Made by a program: the position numbers and the translations under genes. A stretch of DNA of 47,361 nt from Bacillota bacterium (GTDB taxonomy: Bacteria > Bacillota > Clostridia > Christensenellales > Aristaeellaceae): positions 1 to 47,361 of the forward strand of contig JAEWVC010000098.1 of assembly GCA_023459275.1 (NCBI GenBank). The letters are read 5' to 3'. Positions 6,913 to 15,364 of this stretch are shown one piece after another. The notes beneath the pieces were generated by a model that saw only the letters and a list, made by a program, of their open reading frames with translations, did no database searches and was not told where the DNA came from. Within the stretch, counting starts at the first letter, position 1; every line of letters starts with the position of its first letter.

Positions 6913-9249
6913 ATGGAAGAAAAACTGCTGGATATGTCGCCACGCCGGCCCGATGCCCTGGACAAGGCGGGGGGCCGGTTCAAATACGCGGGGGATTCCC
7001 AGGACACGGGCTGTTTGCACGCCGCGCTGCACGTGGCCGGGGAAGCCCACGGCCTGATCCGGTCCGTCGATCTTCGGGAAGCCCTCGCTGTTCCCGGTGT
7101 GCTGGCCATCCTTACCGGGGAGGACTGTACGGCACGCACCGGCAGCCAGATCCAGGACATGCCCCTTTTGGCCAGAGAAAAGGTGCGCTATTGCGGCGAG
7201 CCGGCGGCGCTGGTGGTGGCCCAGGAATCATGGCAGGCGCAGCAGGCCGCCGCCCGCATCCGCATTGCGTATGATCCTCTGCCCGTCATAAACGCTGTGG
7301 CGGCGGCGGTCAAGCCGGATGCGCCCCTTGTCCATCCCGGGATGGCGGGATACAAACATACGGTGGGCAGCCTTCACCCCTCCCCCGGCACCAACATTGT
7401 CAACCTCGTCAAGATCCGCAAAGGGGATATGGATACGGGTTGGGCGCAGAGCGAAATAACGGTAGAGGGCTGCTTTTCCATTCCCCAGTCCGCCCACGGC
7501 TACATGGAAACGCGCTGTGCCATGGCGCACATCCGGGGGGACGGCACGGCGGTGATCGAGACTTCCACCCAGGCCCCCCACGCCATACGGACCGAAATCG
7601 CCGAAGCCTTCGGGCTGGACCAGGGCCGGGTGGAGGTAGTGGCCTATCCGCTGGGCGGGGCATATGGCGGCAAGGTATCCAGCCATCCGGAGATGCTGGC
7701 GTACCTGGCCTCCAGGGCGGTAGGCGGCCAAAAGGTGGCGCTGCGCTTTACCAGGGAGCAATGCTTTACCACCGTGGGCTGCAAGATCGGCGCGGAGGTA
7801 ACGGTGAAGCTGGGCGCCAGGCTGGATGGCAAGCTCACCGCCCTAAGCGCCATCTGCTATCTGGACACGGGGGCGTATGCCGACTCCGGGCCCCGGCTGG
7901 CCCACGCCGTGGCCACCAGCTTTTCGGCGGCTTACGCCATAGACGCCATCGCCTGCGATGCGCTGTGCGTCTATACCAACCATGTATACGCCACCTCCTT
8001 CCGGGGCTTCGGCCATGAGATTTCCACTTTTGCCATGGAACGCATGATGGACAAGCTGGCCGCCGCGCTTTCCATGGATTTCCTGGCTCTTCGCAAATTG
8101 AACCTGGTGAAACCAGGAGATTTGACCCCCACCCAGGTCAGGCTCACCAGAAGCAACCTGGGCGATCCCATGGCCTGCCTTGAAAAGGCGGCGGAAATGA
8201 TTGGCTGGCAGGAAGGCGCGGTACTGCCTTCGGGAGAAAGCAAGGTGCGCGCCAAGGGCCTGGCCTGTTTTTGCAAGACTTCCAGCTCGCCCACCGATGC
8301 GGGCTCGGCCGCGGTGCTCCTCTTTTGCCCCGACGGCAGCGTGAATGTAAACTGCGGCGTAGTGGAATGCGGGCAGGGGTTTGCCTCCTCCATAAGGCAG
8401 ATACTGGCGCAAAAGCTGCGCATGGACCCCGAAAAAATTTTTGTGATGGACAGGATCGACACCAGAGCCGCGCCGGAGCATTGGAAGACCGTGGCCAGCA
8501 TGTCCACCTTCCTGGCAGGCAATGCGGTGCTCGCCGCCGCGGAGGATGCCATCGCGCAGCTCAAGCAAAAGGCCGCCGTCGCCCTGCGCTGCCAGGCATG
8601 CCACCTGGAGGTTGGCGGGGGAAGGGTCTATCAAATCAGCGATCCGGACGTATTTATGGAAATCAAGCATCTCACCGGCGGATTAAAGCTGCAAAACGGC
8701 ACGGCCATCGGCAGCCATATCATTGGCCGGGGCAGCTATATCATGGAGCATCTGTCCGTACTGGATACGGAAACAGGCCGGGGAAGGAGCGGCCCCTACT
8801 ATACCACAGGCGCCCAGGCGGTGGAAATCGCGTATGACAAAAGAACCTGTAAATTCCGCCTGCTCAAGGCGGTCACCGCGGTGGACGCCGGGCGTGTGGT
8901 CCACGATGCCGTCAGCCGCGGGCAGATCACCGGCGCCATGCACATGGGATTAAGCGCCGCCACCCGGGAGCACTTTGTATATGATGACAGGGCGCGGCTT
9001 CAAAACACCAGCTTCCGCACCTACAAGATGATCCATTTCGGGGAAAGCCCCGCCTATGACGCCGCCTTTGTGCAATGCCCCAACCTGGACGGCCCCTACG
9101 GCCTCCGGGGCATCGGGGAGCATGGCGTCCTGGGCATGGCTCCCGCGCTGGCCAATGCGCTGGCCCGGGCCACAGGCCGGGAGCCGGACAGCCTTCCCCT
9201 GACCTTTGAAAAGGTATGGCTAACCGCCGGGAAGGGGGAACGCGTATGA
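6913..9249 (+). CDS. Xanthine dehydrogenase family, molybdopterin-binding large subunit
   Basis: A subunit of about 778 residues with the molybdopterin site of a molybdenum hydroxylase, which would hydroxylate a purine, N-heterocycle or aldehyde. The N-terminal hammerhead domain (PRRPDALDKAGGRFKYAGD) is followed by TQAPHAIRTEIAEAF, the glycine loop GGAYGGK, RGFGHE, VVECGQGFASSIRQIL and, near the C-terminus, LRGIGEHGVLGMAPALANAL with the catalytic Glu of the GxGExG motif. The order large-FAD-FeS and the ATGA overlap with the next gene support one complex. The start is uncertain: ATG 6913 has GAGGGG only 2 bp upstream, ATG 6934 is possible, and ATG 6841 has no ribosome site. The substrate is not determined. 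Confidence 0.88.
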   Translation: MEEKLLDMSPRRPDALDKAGGRFKYAGDSQDTGCLHAALHVAGEAHGLIRSVDLREALAVPGVLAILTGEDCTARTGSQIQDMPLLAREKVRYCGEPAALVVAQESWQAQQAAARIRIAYDPLPVINAVAAAVKPDAPLVHPGMAGYKHTVGSLHPSPGTNIVNLVKIRKGDMDTGWAQSEITVEGCFSIPQSAHGYMETRCAMAHIRGDGTAVIETSTQAPHAIRTEIAEAFGLDQGRVEVVAYPLGGAYGGKVSSHPEMLAYLASRAVGGQKVALRFTREQCFTTVGCKIGAEVTVKLGARLDGKLTALSAICYLDTGAYADSGPRLAHAVATSFSAAYAIDAIACDALCVYTNHVYATSFRGFGHEISTFAMERMMDKLAAALSMDFLALRKLNLVKPGDLTPTQVRLTRSNLGDPMACLEKAAEMIGWQEGAVLPSGESKVRAKGLACFCKTSSSPTDAGSAAVLLFCPDGSVNVNCGVVECGQGFASSIRQILAQKLRMDPEKIFVMDRIDTRAAPEHWKTVASMSTFLAGNAVLAAAEDAIAQLKQKAAVALRCQACHLEVGGGRVYQISDPDVFMEIKHLTGGLKLQNGTAIGSHIIGRGSYIMEHLSVLDTETGRGRSGPYYTTGAQAVEIAYDKRTCKFRLLKAVTAVDAGRVVHDAVSRGQITGAMHMGLSAATREHFVYDDRARLQNTSFRTYKMIHFGESPAYDAAFVQCPNLDGPYGLRGIGEHGVLGMAPALANALARATGREPDSLPLTFEKVWLTAGKGERV

Positions 9250-10076
9250 TTCCATTCCCTTTTGCCTACTATGCGGCGGAAACCCTGGACGAGGCATTAT
9301 CCGCTTATCAGGAGTGTGCAGGCCGCGGGGAAACGCCGCTGTACGCTGGCGGCGGAACGGAGATCATTACCATGGGCCGGGTGAACAGCCTGTCCTTTGA
9401 CGCGCTGATCAGCCTGAAAGCCATTCCGGAATTGGCGGGCCTTCTTAGGGCGGACGGCCGTTTGATACTGGGCGCGGGAGAAACCCTCAACGCCATCGCC
9501 TGCTGGAACGCGTTTCCGCTGCTTTCCAAGTGCTGCGCAAGGGTGGCGGACCACACCGCGCAATGCAAAATCACTTTGGGGGGCAACATCGCGGGCACCG
9601 TCATCTACCACGAAGCCCTTCTGCCGCTGCTGCTGTCAGACGCACAGGCCGAGCTGTACGGCCCCGGCGGCCATCGGGCGGCCCCCCTCGCTTCCCTGTT
9701 TACCCCCGGGCTGTCGCTGAAGCCCGGCGAGTTTTTTGTCCGGTTCTCCCTTGCGGAAAGCAAAACCGGCCTGCCTTTTGTGCACGCGAAGCATGTAAAC
9801 AGCGAAAAGATCGGATATCCCTTACTCACTCTTGCCGCCATCCGGGAAGGGGATACGGTGACGGCCGCCATAAGCGGCCTATACCGTTATCCCCTGCTGC
9901 TCAGATTTCCTTATACGGGCGTACTTGCCGCGCGGCTGGAAATGGAAGCGCAGCTTAGCAGCCAGCTTCCCGGGCCGCCTCTTGACGACCTGATGGGTAC
10001 CGGGGCATACCGCCTGTTTTGGCTGCAGGAATTGCTCGCAGCTATGATGGAACGTTTCCTGAAGGAGGCGTCATGA
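9246..10076 (+). CDS. Xanthine dehydrogenase family, FAD-binding subunit
   Basis: A 276-residue medium subunit (CoxM/XdhB type). The two FAD contacts of the family are AGGGTEIITMGR near residue 33 and CKITLGGNIAGTV near residue 107. It carries electrons from the 2Fe-2S subunit to FAD and then to NAD or another acceptor. Its start overlaps the large-subunit stop (ATGA at 9246-9249), and its own stop overlaps the small-subunit start in the same way. Length is normal for the family. Confidence 0.9.
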   Translation: MIPFPFAYYAAETLDEALSAYQECAGRGETPLYAGGGTEIITMGRVNSLSFDALISLKAIPELAGLLRADGRLILGAGETLNAIACWNAFPLLSKCCARVADHTAQCKITLGGNIAGTVIYHEALLPLLLSDAQAELYGPGGHRAAPLASLFTPGLSLKPGEFFVRFSLAESKTGLPFVHAKHVNSEKIGYPLLTLAAIREGDTVTAAISGLYRYPLLLRFPYTGVLAARLEMEAQLSSQLPGPPLDDLMGTGAYRLFWLQELLAAMMERFLKEAS

Positions 10077-10555
10077 GAAAAATCGCGGGCAAAACCATAC
10101 TGAGGCTTCACGTCAACGGACAGGATCGGGAAGTGGCCATGTATCCATTTCAAACCCTGCTGGACGTATTGCGGGATACCCTGGGGCTGACGGGGGGAAA
10201 GCCCGGCTGCGAAAACGGGGACTGCGGCGCCTGCACGGTTTTGATGGACGGCTGGCCCATAAAATCCTGCCTTTGCCTGGCGGCGGAGGCCGCAGGCCAT
10301 GACATCATCACCGCGGAGGGTCTGCAAAACACCGCTGTGCACCAGGCGTTTGCGGACCGCTTTGCCCTGCAGTGCGGCTACTGCACGCCAGGCTTTGTGG
10401 TCAATGCCTGCGCGCTGCTTGCGCATCACCCCGATCCGGACGACAATTCAATTGATTCCTGGCTGCAATCCAACATCTGCCGCTGTACCTGTTATGAAGA
10501 GATCGGCGCGGCGGTAAGGGACGTGATCAAACAATGCAAGGAGGCAAAAACATGA
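10073..10555 (+). CDS. Xanthine dehydrogenase family, 2Fe-2S subunit
   Basis: A 160-residue small subunit (CoxS/XdhC type) with two [2Fe-2S] clusters. The N-terminal plant-type ferredoxin domain has GCENGDCGACTVLMDG with a further Cys in SCLCLA. The C-terminal helical domain has QCGYCTPGF and NICRCTCYEEI. GGAGG is five bases before the ATG, and the start overlaps the FAD-subunit stop. The stop overlaps the next gene (10552), so a fourth protein is translationally coupled to the enzyme. Confidence 0.92.
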   Translation: MRKIAGKTILRLHVNGQDREVAMYPFQTLLDVLRDTLGLTGGKPGCENGDCGACTVLMDGWPIKSCLCLAAEAAGHDIITAEGLQNTAVHQAFADRFALQCGYCTPGFVVNACALLAHHPDPDDNSIDSWLQSNICRCTCYEEIGAAVRDVIKQCKEAKT

Positions 10556-11211
10556 AGAAGCAAGTTTCGGCGGTTTTGTTCTGGGGCGGCCTGTGGGGGA
10601 TTTCGGAAGCGACGGTTTCGTACCTGGTGCACCTGTTCTTGCCGGGCATGGGGTGGTTTTTTTACTATCCCCTGGCCTACGGCTTCATGGCGGGCGCCTG
10701 CCGGCAGACGGGACAGCCGTTGACAGCGCTCCTGTGCGCCTTTCTTTCCGCGGCCATCAAGCTCATCAACCTGCCCATGTCGCCGCGGTTGGATTATGTC
10801 ATCAACCCCGCGGTTTCCATCCTGTTGGAAGGGCTCGCGGTATGGCTTGCCCTCCGCTTCATCAAAAGCAGGGAAAAACCCGCCGTGCGCGATGGCCTGC
10901 TCCCCCTTGTGACAAGCGCAGCGTGGCGGGGGCTGTACCTTGCATACCTTTTGCTGGCACCCTCCTTCATCAGGGAAGCTTCGGTGCTGTATACCCCCGA
11001 CGCTCTCCTTCGCTTCGCCACGCTGGAGCTTTTGGGCAACGCGCTTGTGATTTCCCTGGGCATGCTGCTGCTCGGCATGCTCGCCAAAAGCATCAAGCCC
11101 CTTGGCCCGCGTGTACAAAACGCATCACGCCCGGGCTCTTCAAAACGCGCCTACGGCACGCTGTCCCTGGCTGTCGCGGCCCTGGCCGTGGCGCTGCAAT
11201 GGGTGTTCTGA
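10552..11211 (+). CDS. Unknown multi-spanning membrane protein in the molybdenum hydroxylase operon
   Basis: A 219-residue hydrophobic protein that I do not recognise. About six hydrophobic segments are visible, for example AVLFWGGLWGISEATVSYLV, FYYPLAYGFMAG, LTALLCAFLSAAIKLI, ILLEGLAVWLALRFI, LELLGNALVISLGMLLLGML and a C-terminal LSLAVAALAVALQWVF. Conserved-looking polar residues inside the membrane region are few (Glu in GISEAT, Lys in AIKLIN). The ATG overlaps the 2Fe-2S stop (ATGA), so it is made with the enzyme. A substrate or cofactor carrier, or a membrane anchor, are possibilities; nothing in the sequence decides between them. Confidence 0.75.
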   Translation: MKKQVSAVLFWGGLWGISEATVSYLVHLFLPGMGWFFYYPLAYGFMAGACRQTGQPLTALLCAFLSAAIKLINLPMSPRLDYVINPAVSILLEGLAVWLALRFIKSREKPAVRDGLLPLVTSAAWRGLYLAYLLLAPSFIREASVLYTPDALLRFATLELLGNALVISLGMLLLGMLAKSIKPLGPRVQNASRPGSSKRAYGTLSLAVAALAVALQWVF

Positions 11212-11261
11212 ATAAGCGCACAAGCCGTCCTGTGCAGCTCCATGCCATGCCTTGACGCGTA

Positions 11262-11270
11262 TGCTATACT
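11262..11270 (+). promoter_or_regulatory. Extended -10 promoter of dapF
   Basis: TGC-TATACT (11262-11270) lies about 30 bp before the dapF start. A TTGACG at 11252-11257 is only 7 bp upstream of this -10 and cannot pair with it. That TTGACG could instead serve a weak CATAAG at 11275-11280. Confidence 0.5.
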
Positions 11271-11300
11271 GTACCATAAGAATGCGCGGGGGGGATCAAT

Positions 11301-12173
11301 TTGGAGTTTGTAAAAATGCACGGGGCCGGCAATGATTTTTGCCTGTTCAACGGCATGGAGCAGCCGCTGCCGGAATACGGCGCGCTGGCCCGGGCCGTGT
11401 GCGACAGGCATTTCGGCGTGGGCGGCGATGGGATCATGGCCTGCCTGCCCAGCAAGACAGCCGACATCAAAATGGTGTATTACAATTCCGACGGCGCCCC
11501 GGGCGAGATGTGCGGCAACGGCCTGCGCTGCTTTTCCAAATTTGTGCACGAGGCCGGGCTGGTACGCGGGACGGAATTTACCGTGGAAACCGGCGCGGGC
11601 CTGAAAACCGTCCGCCTTAACCTTGGCGATGGCGGCGAAGTGGAGAGCGTCGAGGTAAACATGGGGCGGCCGGAATTTGAACCGGAAAAGGTGCCCACCA
11701 CGCTGCCGGGCACGCCGGTCCTTGAACGCACCCTGTCCGTGGCCGGCCGGCCGGTGGTCCTGACCGCCATGCGCATGTCCGTACCCCACTGTGTGGTGCT
11801 GACGGATGACTTGAATGGCATAGATGTAAACGGCCTGGGGCGGCAGATCGAAATCCATCCCGCCTTCCCCCAAAAGGTAAACGTCAATTTCGCCCAGATT
11901 CTTAACAGGGGCCGCATCCTAATCAAAACCTGGGAGCGGGCCGCGGGCCGCACCCTGGCCTGTGGTACGGGCTGCTGTGCCACCGCCGTCACCGCCCGCC
12001 TTCTGAACCTTACGGAGGATACAGTGGCCATGGAGGCGGAAGGCGGCGAGCTGCGCATCCATGTGGGCAAAGATAATGAGGTCACCATGACGGGCGGCGC
12101 GGAGTTCATCTGCCGGGGCAGCTTCAGCCCATGGGTGGAAAAACGGATCCGGGCGCTTGAAGGCCGCGGGTAA
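11301..12173 (+). CDS. dapF: Diaminopimelate epimerase
   Basis: A 290-residue PLP-independent epimerase that interconverts LL- and meso-diaminopimelate for lysine and peptidoglycan synthesis in the cytosol. It begins EFVKMHGAGNDFCLF, the classic DapF N-terminus. The two catalytic cysteines are in EMCGNGLRCF (Cys71) and LACGTGCCATAV in the second half. The start is TTG at 11301, chosen because the conserved N-terminus begins there and the next ATG would cut it. GCGGGGGGGA upstream acts as the ribosome site. No other lysine genes are nearby. It is probably transcribed with the small acetyltransferase gene 76 bp downstream. Confidence 0.95.
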   Translation: MEFVKMHGAGNDFCLFNGMEQPLPEYGALARAVCDRHFGVGGDGIMACLPSKTADIKMVYYNSDGAPGEMCGNGLRCFSKFVHEAGLVRGTEFTVETGAGLKTVRLNLGDGGEVESVEVNMGRPEFEPEKVPTTLPGTPVLERTLSVAGRPVVLTAMRMSVPHCVVLTDDLNGIDVNGLGRQIEIHPAFPQKVNVNFAQILNRGRILIKTWERAAGRTLACGTGCCATAVTARLLNLTEDTVAMEAEGGELRIHVGKDNEVTMTGGAEFICRGSFSPWVEKRIRALEGRG

Positions 12174-12249
12174 AACATCAAAATCGTTGGGCCGGCGGCA
12201 TGGGGAACGGCTAAAAGCAGCGCAAAATATATACAGGCAAGGTGAGGCT

Positions 12250-12528
12250 ATGACGCTCAATTATCAATACGAGCCGGACAGGATATTTGCCCTGGATGAT
12301 TCCGGCAAGCTGCTTGCGGAAATCAGGTTCCCCACAACAAAAAACGGCGTAGTCAACTTTGCCGGCACCTTTGTTGACCCTTCCCTGCGCGGCCAGGGCA
12401 TCGGGGATCAGCTGGTGCGGGCCGCGATTGCCATTATCAAAGAGCGGGGCATAAAGGCGACGGTAACCTGCTCCTATGTAAAAGCCTGGTTCGGCAAGCA
12501 TCCGGATGAGGCGGATGTGCTGGCGTGA
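12250..12528 (+). CDS. Small GNAT-related N-acetyltransferase (YjdJ/Acetyltransf_CG type)
   Basis: A 92-residue single-domain protein. The motif FVDPSLRGQGIGDQLVRAAI matches the acetyl-CoA loop (R/QxxGxG/A) of the minimal GCN5-like family PF14542. It ends with YVKAWFGKHPD, also typical. Substrates of this family are unknown. The ATG at 12250 has GGTGAGG directly upstream. It follows dapF by 76 bp and precedes the convergent tRNA gene. Confidence 0.85.
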   Translation: MTLNYQYEPDRIFALDDSGKLLAEIRFPTTKNGVVNFAGTFVDPSLRGQGIGDQLVRAAIAIIKERGIKATVTCSYVKAWFGKHPDEADVLA

Positions 12529-12631
12529 ATGGGGCTGCATAACCTCTCACAGGCAGGTTCCCCGCCCCGTCACAGACAAAAAGAAAAAGCCCGCAACCCC
12601 TTATCACCCAAGGAATCACGAACCCTTTCAG

Positions 12632-12707
12632 TGGAGCTGATAATCGGATTTGAACCGATGACCTCATCCTTACCAAGGATGTGCTCTACCTACTGAGCTA
12701 TATCAGC
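12632..12707 (-). tRNA. tRNA-Thr (anticodon GGU)
   Basis: On the minus strand a 7-bp acceptor stem GCTGATA/TATCAGC, a D-arm (GCTC...GAGC), the anticodon arm CATCC-TTGGTAA-GGATG with anticodon GGT, and the T-arm ATCGG-TTCAAAT-CCGAT fold as a standard cloverleaf. The discriminator is T. CCA is encoded (TGG on the plus strand, 12632-12634). Confidence 0.95.
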
Positions 12708-12730
12708 ACGTCCGGCAGGACAACGAGAAT

Positions 12731-12759
12731 ATTGTACTTGAAATCTCAAGGAAAAGCAA
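12731..12759 (-). promoter_or_regulatory. Promoter of tRNA-Thr
   Basis: On the minus strand TTGCTT (12754-12759) and TACAAT (12731-12736) are 17 bp apart, ending 24 bp before the mature tRNA 5' end. Confidence 0.55.
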
Positions 12760-13039
12760 GGGCTTTCCCAAGAAAAATCTGATGCCGGAAATCCGGTGCC
12801 AGGCTTTAGTTTTTCAATCCCTTCCTCCAGCCCCCGGGACATGTTTCCCTGAAATGACGATTCTGGTCAGGATCTTTATGCGGCAAAACACTGTTCCTGC
12901 GCAGGAAAGCCTTATGGGTCAAGGCGTTCCTGTCTTTTGGAAATACCTCATTGCTATCATATGTCATTTTGGAAAAAGCCTCAAGAAAACAGAAAATTGT
13001 GGGGCCGAAAAGCGGAATAGGGACAAAGCGGACCAATCC
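12760..13039. other. Intergenic region without a recognisable gene
   Basis: Between the tRNA-Thr promoter and the 3' end of the minus-strand gene at 13040 I see no supported coding region, RNA fold or repeat copy. The short open frames here have no ribosome site or recognisable motif. Confidence 0.5.
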
Positions 13040-13576
13040 TCACATGGGGATCCCGGGCCCATCCTCCGGCGGCAGCCAGGAGGCGTACCTTTCCCGGGGG
13101 TGGCAGGTGCGCACCATGCGGGCGATGGCGGCAAGCTCCTCCCGCGTCTGAAACGCGCGGTATCTTGTATAGAGCGCCCGCAGCGCGCTCAGGCTGGGCG
13201 TATGGAGGGCATACTCCTTCAGCACTTCGTAATTCACGGAATAGGGGGAGAGGGACTCCATCAAAACCCCCAGCACATCGTCGGTAAGCAGCGGCATGTC
13301 CGTGGTGCGGATGCGGACCTCCTCCCCGCCGTCCAGGTACACCCGCATGGTCCCCATGGTCAGGCGGCGCAGAAGCATGAACAAAAAGCTGTCCAGGCGC
13401 TTTGAAAGCTCTTGCAGATCCTCCTTGTAAGGAGCATAACTGCGGAGCACGCCGGCCGTTTCCTCCGCCAGGGACGTGCTTTCCAGCAGATAGGAGCCCA
13501 CCCAGGGATGCAGCGCCCGGGCCACATCCTGGGTCCGGATGACGGCCGCCACCTTATTTTCCTCCCCTCGCGCCAC
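13040..13576 (-). CDS. Conserved-looking protein of unknown function divergent from dnaA
   Basis: A 178-residue soluble protein, mostly helical by appearance, with no family I recognise. It contains EETAGVLRSYAPYKEDLQEL, a basic stretch LLRRLTMGTMRVYLDGGEEVRIR and LSALRALYTRYRAFQTREEL. No signal peptide or membrane segment. The start is GTG at 13576 with AGAAGG seven bases upstream; no ATG gives a similar length. It begins inside or at the edge of the likely oriC and reads away from dnaA. Codon use resembles its neighbours. A role near the origin is only suggested by position. Confidence 0.65.
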   Translation of the reverse strand: MARGEENKVAAVIRTQDVARALHPWVGSYLLESTSLAEETAGVLRSYAPYKEDLQELSKRLDSFLFMLLRRLTMGTMRVYLDGGEEVRIRTTDMPLLTDDVLGVLMESLSPYSVNYEVLKEYALHTPSLSALRALYTRYRAFQTREELAAIARMVRTCHPRERYASWLPPEDGPGIPM

Positions 13577-14014
13577 GGATACGCCTTCTTTCTACAAGGT
13601 CCAAAGCAAATCCTTGTCTATTTCAAAAACACCCTATAAAAATCTTGTTTCATTTTTGTTCCAATTTTCGCCAATATGTATTTATATTCATTTTATTAGA
13701 ATATTCTTCCGAAAATGCGTTCGGGACACGCCATTGCTAGTGGTTTTTTTATTGGACAACCACCATCCCTAGCAAAGAAGTTATCAACAGACAAGCCCCC
13801 TATGCAAGGGCTTCCGCTGTGCAAAACCCTTGAAAACGCCGGAGATATCTGGTATCATAGGGAAACAACCGGGGGGAAGCCTCCGGTTATCCACAGGTCG
13901 TTTTTCACAACACACGGGCGAAGGCCGCCCGTGCAAATTTTTTCGCTTTTTCCGCGCGTTTTGCGCGCGTATAAATGCTTGTATATTTTTCGTTTTTTTG
14001 AAAGGGGGCAGCGG
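13577..14014. other. oriC: Candidate chromosomal replication origin (oriC), dnaA-proximal part
   Basis: A perfect DnaA box TTATCCACA lies at 13887-13895. Near matches are TTATCAACA (13781-13789), TTTTTCACA (13901-13909) and, on the minus strand, TTTTGCACA (13818-13826). An AT-rich stretch at about 13606-13710 could be the unwinding element. Location directly upstream of dnaA is the usual Firmicutes arrangement. No other gene is seen in this interval. Confidence 0.75.
13830..13858 (+). promoter_or_regulatory. Promoter of dnaA
   Basis: TTGAAA (13830-13835) and TATCAT (13853-13858) are 17 bp apart, with a TGG extended -10. The perfect DnaA box lies 28 bp downstream of the -10, placed to allow autoregulation by DnaA. 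Confidence 0.7.
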
Positions 14015-15340
14015 ATGAACGTCGCTGAGATATGGGAGAAAGCCTGCCGCTTTTTGCAGGAGGAAATGAATGAGGTCTCCTATAAAACGTGGATCGCCAG
14101 CTCCCTAAAGCCCCTGGAGATCGAAGACAACTGCCTGTACATTGAAGTGGTAACCGATTACATGAAGCAGATGATCGCCGGCCGTTATGCCACGCTCATT
14201 GCCAACGCGGTGAGCCAGGCGGCCGGCCATACGCTAGCCATAGAAATCATCACCCCCCAGGAGTCTGCCGCAAGGCGCGCCAGGAAAGAAGTTCCCGCCT
14301 CCCAGGGGGGCGGCGTGAGCCTAAACGCCAGGTACACATTCGACACCTTTGTGGTGGGCAGCGGCAACCGGTTTGCCCATGCCGCGTCCCTGGCGGTGGC
14401 GGAGGCCCCCGCGGAGGCGTACAACCCCTTGTTCATTTACGGGGGCGTGGGCCTTGGCAAGACGCATCTAATGCACGCCATCGGCCATTATGTGCAGGCG
14501 CAGTACCCCAGCCTTCGGCTTTTATACATCACCAGCGAAAACTTTACCAACGAGTTCATCACCGCCATCCAGAAGAACAAGAACGCCGAATTCCGCAGCC
14601 GCTTCCGCAGTGTGGACATCCTGATGGTGGACGACATCCAGTTCATTGCCAAGCTGGACCGCACCCAGGAGGAATTCTTCCACACCTTCAACGCGCTCCA
14701 CGCCGCCGGCAAGCAGATCATCATGACCAGCGACAAGCCCCCCAAGGACATTGCCAGCCTGGAGGAGCGGCTGTGCAGCCGCTTCGAGTGGGGGCTGATC
14801 GCCGATATCCAGCGGCCGGACCTGGAGACGCGCATCGCCATCCTCCGCAAGAAGGCGGAGCGGGAGCACATCCCCGTATCCGACGGCGTTTTGTCGCTCA
14901 TCGCCCAGCGCATCGACTCCAACATCCGCGAGCTGGAGGGCTCCCTGACCCGGCTGGTGGCCTTTGCGAACCTCACCGGGCGGCCTATCGACAGCGGCGT
15001 GGCCGAGGAGGCGCTCAAGGAGGTATTCGCCCAGCGGGAGGTACGCCGCGTCACCTGCGAGCTGATCCAGGAAACGGTGGCGGACTATTACAGCATTACC
15101 GTGGATGATTTGAAAAGCGCCCGCCGCAACCGGGAGGTCACCGTGCCGCGCCAGGTGGCCATGTACCTGACGCGGGAAATGGTGGGGCTGTCGCTGCCGC
15201 GCATCGGGGAGAGCTTTGGGGGCAGGGACCACACCACCGTGATGCACAGCTGCGAAAAGGTGCAGGATGTTTTAAAGGAAAATCCCGGCTTCACCTCCCA
15301 GATGGAGGACATCCGCAGGCTGATCCGGGACGGAAAATAA
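14015..15340 (+). CDS. dnaA: Chromosomal replication initiator DnaA
   Basis: A 441-residue initiator AAA+ ATPase that binds DnaA boxes and opens oriC. Domain I (residues 1-80) begins MNVAEIWEKACRFLQEEM. The ATPase domain starts at about 105 (ARYTFDTFVVGSGNRFAHAA). Walker A GGVGLGKT is at 143-150, Walker B is LMVDDIQFI and sensor 2 lies in IRELEGSLTRL. The C-terminal DNA-binding signature is GGRDHTTVMHSCEK. The ATG at 14015 follows AAAGGGGGCAGCGG; the frame is open upstream into the AT-rich origin but only this start gives the normal N-terminus. dnaN does not follow; an M16 peptidase gene starts 24 bp downstream. Confidence 0.98.
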   Translation: MNVAEIWEKACRFLQEEMNEVSYKTWIASSLKPLEIEDNCLYIEVVTDYMKQMIAGRYATLIANAVSQAAGHTLAIEIITPQESAARRARKEVPASQGGGVSLNARYTFDTFVVGSGNRFAHAASLAVAEAPAEAYNPLFIYGGVGLGKTHLMHAIGHYVQAQYPSLRLLYITSENFTNEFITAIQKNKNAEFRSRFRSVDILMVDDIQFIAKLDRTQEEFFHTFNALHAAGKQIIMTSDKPPKDIASLEERLCSRFEWGLIADIQRPDLETRIAILRKKAEREHIPVSDGVLSLIAQRIDSNIRELEGSLTRLVAFANLTGRPIDSGVAEEALKEVFAQREVRRVTCELIQETVADYYSITVDDLKSARRNREVTVPRQVAMYLTREMVGLSLPRIGESFGGRDHTTVMHSCEKVQDVLKENPGFTSQMEDIRRLIRDGK

Positions 15341-15364
15341 ACGGTACGAAAAGGGGGAAGGGCT

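Noticed and set aside
11252..11270. TTGACG with TATACT as a -35/-10 pair before dapF
   Set aside because: The spacer is only 7 bp. The TGC extended -10 alone is the better explanation.
12782..13405. A 207-codon plus-strand frame covering the gap and the 13040-13576 gene
   Set aside because: It has no ribosome site, and half of it is antisense to a better-supported gene.
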